The notes beneath the pieces were generated by a model, which made no database searches, was not told where the DNA came from, and saw only the letters and a program-made list of their open reading frames with translations. Shown here in pieces: positions 26,201 through 41,200 of a DNA stretch of 64,000 bases. Every line of letters starts with the position of its first letter. The first letter of the stretch is position 1. The position numbers were made by a program, and so were the translations under genes. Source of the DNA: Saxidomus purpurata (lineage: Eukaryota; Mollusca; Bivalvia; Venerida; Veneridae); assembly GCA_022818135.1 (NCBI GenBank), contig JAFMSR010000017.1, forward strand, positions 18,726,014 to 18,790,013, read 5' to 3'.

Positions 26201-29200
26201 GTCCATCCGTCTGTCACAAAAACTTAACATTGGCTATAACTTTGTCATTTCTTAAGATTTCTTCATCAAACGTTAAAATTGTATTGCTTATGACAAAAGG
26301 GTTGTGATGCCGCCACATTTTGTAGGTCAATGTCATATTTGAGTTTATGACAAAATGGTCATGTCCTCAAATTTTGTAGGTTAAGGTCAAGTTATGCCCT
26401 TTTTTGTCACGAAAACTTAATGTTGGCTATTATTTTGCCATTTCTTAAGATTTCTTCATCAAACACTTTGTCAGAATGTCAAATAATTTCGTGACAAAGA
26501 CTAAGTACAAAAGGGGCATTAATCTGTCAAATATGACCTTGACCTACAAAATTTGGCGGCTTAAAAACCCTTTTGTCATAAGTGATGTAATTAGAAAGAT
26601 TGATGAAGAAATGGTAAAAATTCGCAAAGTTATAGCCAATGTTAAGTTTTTGTGACAGACCGACAGACGGAAAAAGCGATCCCTATGTATCGCCTTTTCT
26701 CAGAAAAGGTGACACAAAAACAAGAAAACCTTGAACAGAGACAATTCCAGTTAATTGGTCGTTGTGGGCTGGGCCATTCTGGACGTTCTCTTAACCGATT
26801 CTTTCTGTTTTTATACCCCCGAAATGAAGTTTGGGGGGGTATATAGGAGTCACCCGGTGGTTGGTCGGTCGGTCAGATGATCCGTTGCATTTTCCTTTTC
26901 CAGAGCATGACTTGAAAACTACTTGTTGGAATTCAGTACAACTTCATACAATGGTCAAGCACATTGAGAGGAAGTGCAGTCCACAAGAACCATAACTCTA
27001 TCTTGAGGAATTACAGAGTTATTGCCCTTTGTTACTTTTCCTTGTCCAGAGCATAACTTGAAAACTACTGGTGGGAATTAAATACAACTTCATACAATGG
27101 TAAAGTACATTGAGAGGAAGTGCAGTGCACAGGAACCATAACTCTATCTTGACTCATTACAGAGTGATTGCCCTTTGTTACTTTTCCTTGTCCGGAGCAT
27201 TACTTGAAAACTACTGGTTGAAATTCAATTCAACTTCATACAATGGTCTAGCACAATGAGAGGAAGTGCAGTGTACAAGAACCATAACTATCTTGACTCA
27301 ATACAGAGTTATTGCCCTTTGTTACTTTTCCTTGTCAGGAGCATAACTTGTTAACTACTGGTTGGAATTCAATACAACTTCATACAATGGTCAAGTATAT
27401 TGAGAGAAAAAGCAGTGCACAGGAACCATAACTCTATCTTGACTCATTACTGAGTTATTGCCCTTTGTTACTTTTCCTTGTCCGGAGCATTACTTGAAAA
27501 CTACTTGTTGGAATTCAATACAACTTCATACAATGGTCTAGCACAATGAGAGGAAGTGCAGTGTACAAGAACCATAACTCTATCTTGACTCAATACAGAG
27601 TTATTGCCCTTTGTTACTTTTCCTTGTCCGGAGCATAACTTGAAAACTACTGGTTGGAATTCAATACAACTTCATACAATAGTCAAGTACATTGAGAGGA
27701 AAAGCAGTGCGCAGGAACCATAACTCTATCTTGACTCATTACAGTGTTATTGCCCTTTGTAACTTTTCCTTGTCCGGAGCATTATTTGGAAACTACTGGT
27801 TGGAATTCAATACAAGTTCATACAATGGTCTAGCGCAATGAGAGGAAGTGCAGTGTACAAGAACCATAACTATCTTGACTCATTACAGAGTTATTGCCCT
27901 TTGTTACTTTTCCTTGTCCGGAGCATTACTTGAAAACTGCTGGTTGGCATTCAATACAACTTCATACAATGGTCTTAGTGCAGTGTACAAGAACCATAAC
28001 TCTATCTTGAGTATTTACAGAGTTATTTCCCTTTGTTACTTTTCCTTGTCCGCAGCATAACTTGAAAACTACTGGTTTGAATTCAATTTAACTTCATACA
28101 ATGGTCGAGTACATTGAGAGGAAGTGCAGTGCACAAGAACCATAACTCTATCTTGACTCATTACAGAGTTATTGCCCATTTTTACTTTTCCTTTTCGCAG
28201 AGCCTAACTTGAAAACTACTGGTTGGAATGCAATACAACTTCATACAGTGGTCCAGCACAATGAGAGGAAGTGCAGTGTACAAGAACGATTACTCTATCT
28301 TGACTCATAACAGAGTTATTGCCAAGAACAATATCTCTATTTTAGTTTTTTTTGCAAGGTATTCTGTTACAAGAACTTCCTCAGTTTATAAAGCAGTCTT
28401 TTGGGGGTATTAATCACATTTAGTGATAGCTCTAGTTTTATTATACGCCCAAAACGAAGTTTAGGGGGGTATATAGGAGTCACCCAGTGGTTGGTCGGTC
28501 GGTTGGTCGGTCGGGCGGGCGGGCGGGCGGGTGGGCGGGCGGTCTGTTGCATTTTCCTTGTCCGGAGCATAACTTGAAAACTACTTGTTGGAATTCAATA
28601 CAACTTCATACAATGATCAAGCACATTGAGAGGAAGTGCAGTGCACAAGAACTATAACTCCATCTTGACTAATTACAGAGTTATTGCCCTTTGTTACTTT
28701 TCCTTGTCCGGAGCATAACTTGAAAATTACTGGTTGGAATTCAATACAATTTCATACAATGATGAAGCACAATGAGAGGAAGTGCAGTGTACAAGAACCA
28801 TAACTCTATCTAGAGTATTTTCAGAGTTATTGCCCTTTGTAATTTTTTCTTCTCCAGAGCATTACTTGAAAACTACTGGTTGGAATTCAATATAACCTCA
28901 TACAATGGTCAAGTACATTGAGAGGAAGTGCAGTGCACAAGAACCATAACTCCAATTTGACTCATTACAGAGTTATTGCCCTTTGTTACTTTTCCTTGTC
29001 CGGAGCATAATTCGAAAAGTACTAGTTGGAATTCAAAATAACGTCATACAATGGTCAAGCACAATGAGAGGAAGTGCAGTGCACAGGAACATAACTCCAT
29101 CTTGACTCATTACAGAGTTATTGCCCTTTGTTACTTTTCCTTGTCCGGAGCATAACTTGAAAACTACTTGTTGGAATTCAATACAACTTCATACAATGAT

Positions 29201-32200
29201 CAAGCACATTGAGAGGAAGTGCAGTGCACAAGAACTATAACTCCATCTTGACTAATTACAGAGTTATTGCCCTTTGTTACTTTTCCTTGTCCGGAGCATA
29301 ACTTGAAAACTACTAGTTGGAATTCAATACAACTTCATACAATGGTCAAGCACATTGAGAGGAAGTGCAGTGCACAAGAACTATAACTCCATCTTGACTA
29401 ATTACAGAGTTATTGCCCTTTGTTACTTTTCCTTGTCCGGAGCATAACTTGAAAATTACTGGTTGGAATTCAATACAATTTCATACAATGATGAAGCACA
29501 ATGAGAGGAAGTGCAGTGCACAGGAACATAACTCCATCTTGACTCATTACAGAGTTATTGCCCTTTGTTACTTTTCCTTGTCCGGAGCATTATTCGAAAA
29601 CTTCTGGTTGGAATTCAATACAACTTCATAAAATAGTCAAGCACAATGACAGGAAGTGCAGTGCGAAAGAACAATAACTCTATCTTGACTAATTTCAGAG
29701 TTATTGCCCTTTGTTACTTTTACTTGTCCGGAGCATTATTCAAAAACTATTGGTTGGAATTCAATACAACTTCATACGATGGTCAAGCACAATGAGAGGA
29801 AGTGCAGTGTACAAGAACCATAACTCTATCTTGACAAATTACAGAGTTATTGCCAAGAACAATATCTCTTTTTAGTTTGTTTGCAAGGTATTCTGTTACT
29901 ACGAACTTTCTCAGTTTATAAAGCAGTCTTTTGGGGGTATTAATCACATTTAGTGATAGCTCTAGTTTCTTTATAGATGCCAAACCTCATGTATAATGCT
30001 GAAAGCTACAGCCAAGTAAACATCAGCAGATTAACTGACTGTTCAGGTATATTTTTTATTGTTTACCTTTACTGGATGCCATGTAAAATTTTATATATTT
30101 AATGTTAATGTGTGCCAATAATGGCGTAAAGTCAAAAAGATAGAAGTAAATGCAAAATGTGAATCATCATGTCTATCTGGTTTATTTAGTGCGAAGAAAA
30201 CATTGCATTCATTAAATTGTCTTTAAATGTGAAACAAAAAGCAAACTGAAGACAATAAACCAAACTCATTTTACCATTGTTGAATGCAGCAATGTGGATC
30301 TAGTGATCAACCTTAGAGTAGGAATATTATATGAATATGCATGTGTGTACAACCTATATGATGGACAGCTAAGATACGGCTTATTTCATCAGATACGGAA
30401 TGTTGTATTTTACTACACAAAATTAATACTAAAGAAAAGTCAGATAAACATAAGTACATGAAGTAGGTATTTAATAAAAGGGAATCTGTCAATACCAGAA
30501 CAGAGTAAAGGTAAATTTGATTTGAAGGACTTGACGATGTTCAACAGTTTAATATCTTTATGGTGATTGCAAGTTTGTTTTCATTACACACAGTGGATCA
30601 CTGTTTGCTGGATATAGCCCCCTCCGTGAGTAATGAACAGATAGTATTCATGAGCTCTGGGCCTTAAAATTCATACAAACAAAACTTGTTACGCACAATA
30701 ACTGTTGATTCTATGAAAGACCAAATAATTTTGTCTTAACCAGAATTCATGTTGTTTTTACATTACGGCTTTCTAAAGGATATACCAAGGTATATGACAA
30801 AACACTATCTTTAAAACATGCATCAGCTATTCATATTTTGATGCAGAGTGTCAGGTGTGTGTTCGACACAACTCCTATAGTGGTCTACTATTATGTAAAG
30901 TGTGCTTAAAATTTAATACTAGGTAGTTACTATAACATGTAGTACGTTGTTGCCAAGACATTTTCTTAACTAGAAAATAAACAGACAAACATATGGACAT
31001 TTTGATTACTTGATGCATTCCTACGAAATTACATGATAGAGAGAAGTCACAATAACTTCATAAACTAAATTAGTTTTAAAATAGAACAACTCAAACGATA
31101 TCTCATAATCTGACTATCCCAGGTACACTAAAATCTTTCACATAACTACTAGGCCTCGACACTAACTGGGTCCCGGGATCCCGAGGACCCCAGATTTTAG
31201 TGAGGGACACTAATTCTGTCAGCTGGGTGTTCCTCCTGGATCCCTAGTTTTCGCCTGCGGGAACCTTCTCTTTATTTGTCACAAGTCTCATCAATATCAC
31301 TGTGTCAATCAAAAACCGACCGTTGTCTATTGGATAACATACGAAAGTTGGTGGAGCGCCATAACAAGTCTATGTGGTTTCACGGTCAGTCAAAATATTG
31401 GCCCTTTTGTTTTACCATGATCTTGAAAGTATTTACCAATATTCTATTACTGTTTAGGATTATTTACTTTTCTGGAAAGTTACGGTTATGTAATGTTTAA
31501 CCACTTGGTCTATGTTTACAAAATTATATCAGTCAATTTGTTTATTAATAAATATTTTCTTCAGTGCACATACATAAAGATACAGAAGGGCGGACTCAGA
31601 TGCAGTATGAAGCTATAAAGTAAGTGACAGCTTATAAATAGTCTTTTCATAAAAATGTGTGTTTATGGTCTCTTTGCCAAATCATTTAAACGGGTCTGCT
31701 TAAGGTGAGCTATTGTGGTTGCTTGATGTCAGTCATCTGTCTGTCGTCTGTCCACACTTATAACCTTTTGTATACATTGGAGGCTACCTTTACTGGATCA
31801 TGTAACTTGGTCACATGAGGTCAAAACTAGGTTACAAGGCCAAATCAAAGGAAAACATTGTTAACACATTGGCGACCTAATTTGCATGAAAATTATTCAG
31901 AATGTGAAGGAAGTCACTCTTTACAGACTATCTACTGTATCTTAAAAGCGTCTCATGCACCAGGAAAATGGCAGACCAGCAGCTAAATTGACATCATTTT
32001 TTGTATAAATTGATTCACTTTTTCGGGCAATAGGGATCATAAGCACGAGTTCTGATTGTCATGACAACATCCTTAGTCACACTGAAAATGCAGATCTGCC
32101 AATCCTTCGGGAACCCTTTCCAGAAAGAAATTGTCAGCCATTCCAGAAGTTAAATTTCATTAACACCATGGCACCAGTTAATAATAACTTTAAAATTACA

Positions 32201-35200
32201 ACTCTTGACAGGCATCTTGTTCCTTCAGACAACAAACCAGCCAGCACCAATGAATCCTCCAAAGCCCTGTTCTGATTTATCATCATAAATATATTGATAA
32301 GAATTTTAGCAAATTGTTTGTACTCCTTGATAGGTTTATTAGCTCATCTTGCACTGTGTGCCAGGATAAGATTTTCCCATTGCCCTATGTCCGTCATCCG
32401 TCGGTCGGCAGTCAACATTTTGCTTCAAACGACATCTCTTCTGAAACCACTCGGCCAATGTTGATTAAACTTGGCAGGGATGTTCTTTGCATGAAGCTTG
32501 AATTGCATTCATGCAGAACTATGATTTAATGGCAACAAAAAGGAAATTTCAAATCATGACCCCCAGGCCAAAATTGACCCAGCCTGAGGTGTTGATTGAT
32601 TTTACAAAGGCTTATATAGGAAAAACTTTAAAAAATCTTCTCAAAATTTACCTCATCCAGGTCACTTGATTTTATATAGGTTTAAATTGTATAGGAAAAA
32701 CTTTTAAAGTCTTCTTTTCTAAAACCACAAGGCCTGGAGCTTAGAAATATCGTAAATAGCATTGTATAGTGGACCTGTACCAAGTTTGTTAAAATCCTGC
32801 CCCTTGGGTCAGTATTGCCCCTGCCCAGGGGGTTACTTGTTTTGCATTGTCATACTGGAAAAATTAATAAATCTTATTTTCTGAAGCCACAAAGTCTAGA
32901 GCTTAGATATTTAGTGTGAAACAGTTTCTAGTGGACTTCTTCAAAGTATGTTCAAACCATTCCCCCAGGGTCAATATTTATCCTGCCCGGGGGCTGCTTG
33001 GTATAGGAAAAACTTTGAAAATCTTCTTTTCCAAAACCACAAGGCCTAGAGCTTAGATATTTGGTATGTAACATTCGCTAGTGGTCCTCTACCAACTTTG
33101 TTGAAATCATGCCCTGGGTCAAAAAAATTATGCCCTGAGGTCAAGATTTACCACGACCACAGGGGAGTGTCTCTTGTCATTTTAAAGTGTTATAGGAAAA
33201 ACCTAGCTTCCAGTGAGTTTCTATAGCAACCACTGATCTCCTTTGTAACCGATGACTTTCTTAGTAACCAGTGACTTCCCCTAGCAACAAGTGATTGCCT
33301 CTTGGAACAAGTATATTCCTGAGCAAACTAGTAACTTCCCCTAGCAACCATTGACATCTTTAGCAACCATTGACTTCCTTAGCAACATTTAACTTAGTCC
33401 CCTAGCAACCAGTGACTTCCCCGAGCAACTTCTGACTCCCTATAGCAACAAGTGACTGGTATTGCACTGATACTCAGGTGAGCGATGTAGGGCCATCATG
33501 GCCCATCTTGCTACAATATCATTTTGTTGTTTCTCACAATTTTCTGACATTTTCACTGAAATTTGCCAAATAAAAGAAAATCTGTCATTGAAAATCTGGC
33601 CCGAAATAATCCCTGTTTGTGAACATGATAGAGCCATTTTTGCATTCAACCAACATGAAAATGTATCAGAAATGTTTTCTTGATAAGCAATTTCACTCAA
33701 GTGAGTGATATAGGGCAATTTTGTCCCTCTTGTTTGCTTTGAAACACATGAAAATTGTTCTTTTTGATCACTATTCTGTCAGTAATTTTTCAGTCAAAGT
33801 GATACTGTCCAAATTGAAAGATGGACAAATTCAGTCTAGAAATGTTACAGAGTCAGCTTAAAGCAATGTTGTTGTCAATAAATAGAGAATTGAAATCAAA
33901 GTGACCTCACTCTGATTGAGGGTCATGGGTTTGGGCCCTTCTACTGACCGTGCTTCTTTGTGTGAGAAAGTTTGAGAAAGTTGGCAGTTTCTTGTAGAGG
34001 ATAGGGATCTAGTAGGAAAGATAGGTAAACTGAACACCTGTGGAAATAACTGAAGTATGGTTGAAATGGGCATAAAACTCATACAACAACAACAGAATTG
34101 TTTTCTGTATTTTTTGTGCAAAGGAGGTTCAATGATATCAAAGAATGCCCGGATGTGTTTATTGACGATACTTGGAAGTTGGAATTAGAAGAATACTTAA
34201 ATTCAAAGAAACCTTCTGATGGGGCTCAGTCTGATGGAAAAAAAGTGAGTACGGTAGTAAAATTTTCTAAATAAATATGCCCGTTGAAAAACTCACATTA
34301 TATACTAAAACCAGTTTAATATTTGCAATTTTCCATTATTAATTCAGCAAACCAGAGAAGCAGTATATCAAAGGTGTTCAAATAATTCTATTATATGCAG
34401 AATGCTGGTTGCCATGGCAATGGGAAGGAAAATAATGATCAACCCAAATCTGATGAAGACATTAGAAGGAAATTGGAAGAATACTTCAGTTTAAGGAAAC
34501 CTTCTGATGGGGCTCAGTCTGATGGAAAAAAAGTGAGTAGTTAAATTTTCTAAATAAATATAATTATACCCCCGAAACGAAGTTTGAGGGGGGTATATAG
34601 TAGCGATAGAAATCGGTTGAATTTTTCACTACCGATTATCGGTTCAATCGGATGAGGTATAATCGATAACCTTCCGATTAATAATCGGTTGAACCAAAAG
34701 TAACATTCAAGCAAGGCGCTACAATCTACACCGTTACATGAAGTAGTTTCTGCCACAGTTATGGCAGGTTAACCCTTTATAATGCTGGAACAGTAAATAG
34801 GTAATGCTACATGTCACCAATCGAAGCATTGGGCCTTATAAGAGATTTTTAAAGGGAATATTCAAAGGTTTTCTTATAGAAACCTGTGTAAAATCAAGAG
34901 ACCCCAAGGCCTGAGGTCATGTTTTCAACAATGTTGGCCTTCTGGTAAGGCCAGAAACTGGTAGAAGAGTAGAAGATGTTTTTGAAATAAATTGTTAACA
35001 AAGAAGTGATGGCCGAGTATGCTTTTATCTCCCTTGGGTATGGTATAAAACTTTTACTGCGACGTCACGGACCGGATATGTGTAATCGATTATTATCGCC
35101 CTTCATTTTACTAACCGATCGTCGGCGACTAGCGACAATCCGAACATCACTAGTATATAGGAGTCACGCAGTGGTCGGTCGGTCAGGTGGGCGGGCGGTC

Positions 35201-38200
35201 GGTCAGGTGGTCTGTTGCATTTTCCTTGTCTGGAGCATAACTTGAAAACTACTAGTTGGAATTCAATACAACTTCATACAATGGTCAAGCACATTGAGAG
35301 GAAGTGCAGTGCACAAGAACCATAACTCCATCTTTACTCATTACTGAGTTATTGCCCTTTGTTACTTTTCCTTGTCTTGAGCATAACTTGAAAACTGCTT
35401 GGTGGGAATTCAATACAACTTCATACAATGGTCTAGCACAATGAGAGGAAGTGCAGTGTACAAGAACCATAACTCTATCTTGAGTAATTACAGAGTTATT
35501 GCCCTTTGTTACTTTTCCTTGTCCCGAGCATAACTTGAAAACTACTGGTGGGAATTCAATACAACTTCATACAATGGTCAATTACATTGAGAGGAAGTGC
35601 AGTGCAGAGGAACCATAACTATATCTTGACTCATAACAGAGTTATTGCCCTTTGTTATTTTTTCCTTTTCGCAGAGCATAACTTGAAAACTACTGGATGG
35701 AATTCAATACAACTTCATACAATGGTCTAGCTTAATGAGAGGAAGTGCAGTATACAAGAACCATAACTCTATCTTGAGTAATTACAGAGTAATTGCCCTT
35801 TGTTACTTTTAATGTCCGGAGCATAACTTGAAAACTACTGGTGGGAATTCAATACAAATTCATACAATGGTCAAGTACATTGAGAGGAAGTGCAGTGCCG
35901 AGGAACCATAACTATATCTTGACTCATTACAGAGTTATTGCCCTTTGTTACTTTCCCTTGTCTGAAGCATTACTTGAAAACTACTGGTTGGAATTCAATA
36001 CATTTTCATACAATGGTCTAGCACAATGAGAGGAAGTGCAATGTACAAGAACCAGAACTCTATCTTGAGTAATTAAAGAGTTATTGCCCTTTGTTACTTT
36101 TCCTTGTCAGGAGCATTACTTGAAAACTACTGGATGGAATTCAATACAACCTCATACAATGGTCAAGTACATTGAAAGAAAGTGTAGTGCACAGGAATCG
36201 TAACTCTATCTTGACTCATAACAGAGTTATTGCCAAGAATAATATTTCTATTTTAGTTTTTTTGCAAGGTATTCTGTTGCTACGAACTTCCTCAGTTTAT
36301 AAAGCATTCTTTCGGGGGTATTAATCACATTTAGTGATAGCTCTAGTTTATATAGTTATCAGTGTATGTAAACACACATATACACATATACCAAACGTAT
36401 TAAGTTCTTTTTATTTCCTCAACACAAATGAATGTTTTTATTTACATTCATATCCATAATATCAATTTACAGTTGCAGCAAGCAGTGTTTTTTTATTATT
36501 TTTAAACAGCTCACAATCTTACACCTCCCTTCTTTCCCAGCTTTCTTCTGAACTTGTTCTCACCTCCTGATAATCAGACAGTCCCTTCTCTTTTATTCTG
36601 GTTTTTAAGCCTTCCTCTTTTCTTAGTTGTAAGCTTCTTTTGCTAATTTTGCTCTAATTTTCTTCATTTCAGTTCGTAGATCAGTTAAAATACTTTGTTT
36701 GTTTTCCCTTAGCACTGGGGCTAGTGCCTTTGAGTAGATCAACTCCCTGTCTTCATAGGGTAAAAACCTCACTACAACAGGTTTTGGCCCTTCACCTTCA
36801 TATGGATTTCTGTGGCTCTTTATGAATGACATTGTTTCAACACTTTCTTTATCAATTTCTAGCTACTTTAGTCTTTGAGAAAGGTTCTCATTTTTATGCC
36901 CCCAAAGGGTGGCATATTAAAATCCCACCGTTCGTCTGTGCGTCGGCCCTTACATTTTTTCGTGCCGGGCTGTAACTTCGTCATGCATTGAAGGATTTAA
37001 AGATAACTTGGCACAAATGTTCAACACATCAAGACGATGTGTTGCATGCAATACCCATCTCCCTAGCTCAGAGGTCAAGGTCACACTTAGATTTTGAAAG
37101 TAACTGAATCCTGTATATATGCACACATTCCTGTCCGGACTGTAACTTTGTCGTGCATTAAAGGATTTTAAAATAACCTGGCACAAATGTTCAGCACATC
37201 AAGACGACGTGTCACATGCAAGACCCATGCCCATACCTCAAAGGTCAAGGTCACATTAAGGGTTTGAAAGTAATAGAATCCTGTATATATGCACACATTC
37301 GTGTCCTGACTGTAACTTTGTCATGTATTGATTGATTTTAAAATAACTTGGCACAGATGTTTAGCACATCAAGATGACGTGTCATGTGCAAGACCCATAT
37401 CCCTACCTCAAAGGTCAAGGTCACACTTGGTGTTTTTAGGATATGGAATCCTGTATATATATACATTCATTCTTGTCCGGACTGTAACTTTGTCATGCAT
37501 TGATTGAATATAAGATGACTTGGCACAAATGTTCAGCACATCAAGACGATGTGTCACATGCAAGACCCACATCCCTACCTCAAAGGTCAAGGTCACACTT
37601 TGAGTTTAACGGTAATGGAGTTCTGTATGCATTGTAACTCTGTCATGCATCGAAGGATTTTAAAATTACATGGCACAATTGTTGAGCACATGATGAGGAC
37701 ACAGACTGTTTCGGGGTTGTCCTCTCTGTCACTCTATAAAATCATCTCACCATTGACAGTTCAGTTTTTTAGCTCACCTGGCACAAAGTGCCAGAGTGAG
37801 CTATTAGGATCACTCACCATCCGTCGTACGTCGTCCTTCCGTCCACCATTTCCTTCAAACGACATCTCCTCTGAAACCACTGTACCACTGTTGATGAGAC
37901 TGTAGGGATGTTCCTTGCATGAAGCTTTATCAAAGTTGTTCAAAGAATTCCAATCCATGCAGAACTCTGGCTGTTATGGCAACAAATAGGAAAAACTTAA
38001 AAAATCTTCTTCTCTGAAAGCAAAAACCTAGAGCTTAGATATTTAGCATGTGGCATTTTCTAGTGGACCTCTACCAAGATTATTCAAATTATGACCCCCG
38101 GGTCAAAATTGACCCTGCCCGGGGAGTCACTTGGTTTTACATAGGCTTATATAGGAAAAACTTAAAAAATCTTCTTCTCTGGAACCACAAGGCATAGAGC

Positions 38201-41200
38201 TTAGATATTTAGCATGTGGCATTGGCTAGTGGACCTCTACCAAGATTGTTCAAATTTTGACCCCTGGGTCAAAATTATCCCCGCCAGGGGGGTCACATAG
38301 TTTTACATAGGCTTATATAGGAAAAACTTGAAATATTTTCTTCTCTGAAACTACAGGGCTTAGAGATTAGATATTTGGCATGTAGAAATGCCTAGTGGAC
38401 CTCTACTAAGATTGCTCAAATCATGATCCCCTGGTCAAAATTAACCTCCACGGGAGTGGGGGAGGTCACTTGATTTCATATAGGCTTATATAGGGAAAAC
38501 TTTGAACAACCACAAGGCCATCAGGCAGAGAATAGAGATTTGGAATTTTACTTAGCATTGTGTTGTAGACCTTTACGAATTATTTCCTGAATCATGTCAG
38601 GTGAGCGATATAGGGCCATGTTGGCCCTCTTGTTTATACATGTTGTTTAGTAAGATTAATGTTTTGTCAACACACTAAAACATACTTAAGGTCATACAAG
38701 TTCAGTGTACTTGCAAAATTTCACTTTTTTCCTGATGCCCTTTGTTATGCATTCATGGCTGTGCTTGAACTATAAAATTCTTTATGACTGCAGTTTTAAG
38801 AAAATAATAATCCCCTTGGAGATGACAGACCTCTGAAACAGACAAACCAATACACTTTCCTGAATTCTAGTTGTTCTTTTTTACCTTGTTTCCATTTGTT
38901 TAATGTATGTAATATGTTTCTGTCTAAATGTTGTAAGTGTATTTGTACATAGAACAATAAAATAGTATTAAACTAAACTAAAAGAAACTAAACATTTGGC
39001 AGGGGATATAAATTCACTGAATTTGCTTGTTCAATGTATGTTTTGCCCAATGTTAAATTTATAATTCTGAATATTGCAGACAGCAGCCAAAACTTGCAGA
39101 AGCAGCGGACTTGGAAACACACAAGTACTCCAGGGTGATGATACTTCAGTACAGCCAGTAAATCCCAGCCAAAGTAGCTTAGATCTGTATTTAGTAGACC
39201 TGGACAACATTCCAAATTATTTTAAAGAACTCGGATCTTTGCCAGTTCGTTCCTATTTCTTGGGATTCTATGGCGGAAAGAGCAAGTGGAAGCCACCGAT
39301 GAATAATGGCATCTTCAAAAAGATGATAGAGAAAAGGATGTTCATGTTGAATGAAAGATGTGGTACAACCAAAAATGCTGCTGATTTTGCCTTAGTTCTG
39401 AAAGTATGTATAAAGAGGATTTGTTTTTATAAGAAATAATAAATATCTCTTATGTATTTTTATGTCTCCAAATTGTAGGGGAATATTTGATCTGGTACTG
39501 TCTGTCTGAAACTTTGTAGAACTGATAAGTACCATGTGTAGTTTTGCATATCATCAGGATTTTCTGCTCCATTGATTTTAGCTCACCTGAGCATGAAGTG
39601 CTTATGCTGAGCTTTTAGGATGTCCGAGCTAAGATATTTGGCATCTGGCATTGCCTAGTAGACCTCTACCTAAATTGTTCAAATCATGACCCCAGGGTCA
39701 AAATTTACCCCACAGACCCCACTCCCTGGGGTCATTTGATATGAAATTACCATGCTCATAATTTATTAAAGGAAAAACTTTAAAAATCTCTGAAACCGCA
39801 GTGACCTGAACTTTGACAATATTTTCCACTAATCTTTTTTGGGCTCTTGTACACAGGCGTTGATAGGAGAAATCTGGTAAAATCTTCTTTGAAACCAGAG
39901 AGACAGAGTTTAGATATTAAACATGTAGCAGTGCCTAGTTGACCTCTACCAAGATTGTTCAAATCAAGACCCCACCCCGGATCAAAATTGCCATTATATA
40001 GGAAAAAAACTTTTTAAAATCTTCTCTGAACCCAAAAGGCCTAGAGGTTAGATATTTTGCATGTAGGATTGTTGAGTGGACCACGCCTGCCAAATGGGGG
40101 TTCCCTTTTCTGTTTATAAAATTATAGGAAATATCTAGCTTCCAGTGTGGTCAGAATGACACCCTTGATAAAATCTAGGCCAAGTTGAATATTTGTAATC
40201 TCTTGTTAAAAACTAGGTCATCAGGTCAAATCATAGAGAAACCTTGTGTGTGCAATACAGGTTGCATTTGTCATTGGATCTTTGTGAAAATTTATGAGTA
40301 TGATTGTAGTGATGAAATTTAGGTCAAGTTTGAATATGGGTCATCTAAGGTCAAAAACTAGGTCACTGTCGAATCATAGAAAAATCTTGTGCATGCAATA
40401 GAGGCTTCATTTTTCTCTAAATTTTCTCTTCATTAAACATGGTCAGAATGACTGCCCTGATCTAGGTCGAGGTTGAATATGGGTCATCTAGCATTAAAAA
40501 CAAGGTCACAAGATCAAATCATAGTAAAACCATGTGTATGCAATAGAGATGCATACAATAGAGATTGCATTTTTCATTGGATCTTCATGAAACCTGGTCA
40601 GAATGACTGCCTTGATGAAACTTATGTCAAGTTTGAATATGGGTCATGTGAGGTTAAAATGTTTAGGTCACCTGGTCAAATCATAGAAAAACCTTGTGTA
40701 TATAATGGAGTTTGCATTTTTCATCGTAACTTCATAAAATTTGGCCAGAATGACTGTCTTGATAAAATCTAGGTATAATTAAATTTTAATATGGGTCATC
40801 TCTGGTTAAAAACAAGATCTATTCATAGAAAACCATTTTGTATGCAATAGAGTTGACATTTACCACTCAATCAAAATGGAAATTGTTCAGATTGTTTTTT
40901 CAATGATTTCAAAGAAAATTTTGAATCTGGGACACCTGTGGCATGGTCATATCAATGAAAACCTTGTTGACATTAATTTTATTACCCAGTCATCATCTGA
41001 AATTGGTCAGAATGCTTCAGTGAGTTCCAGATCAAGTTTGAATCTCGGTCATCTAGGGTCAAAAACTGGGTCCCACAGTCAAATGAAAGTAAAACTTTGT
41101 TAACACTCTATCTAGGTCTCGGGTGAGCGATACAGGGCCATCTTGGCCCTCTTTTTCTCCAAAACCCCTTGCTATATTTTCATAAAACTTTGCAGAAAGC

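Noticed and set aside
31276..31500. 74-codon frame starting [15 protein letters not shown]
   Set aside because: No recognised domain and not in phase with the neighbouring exons.
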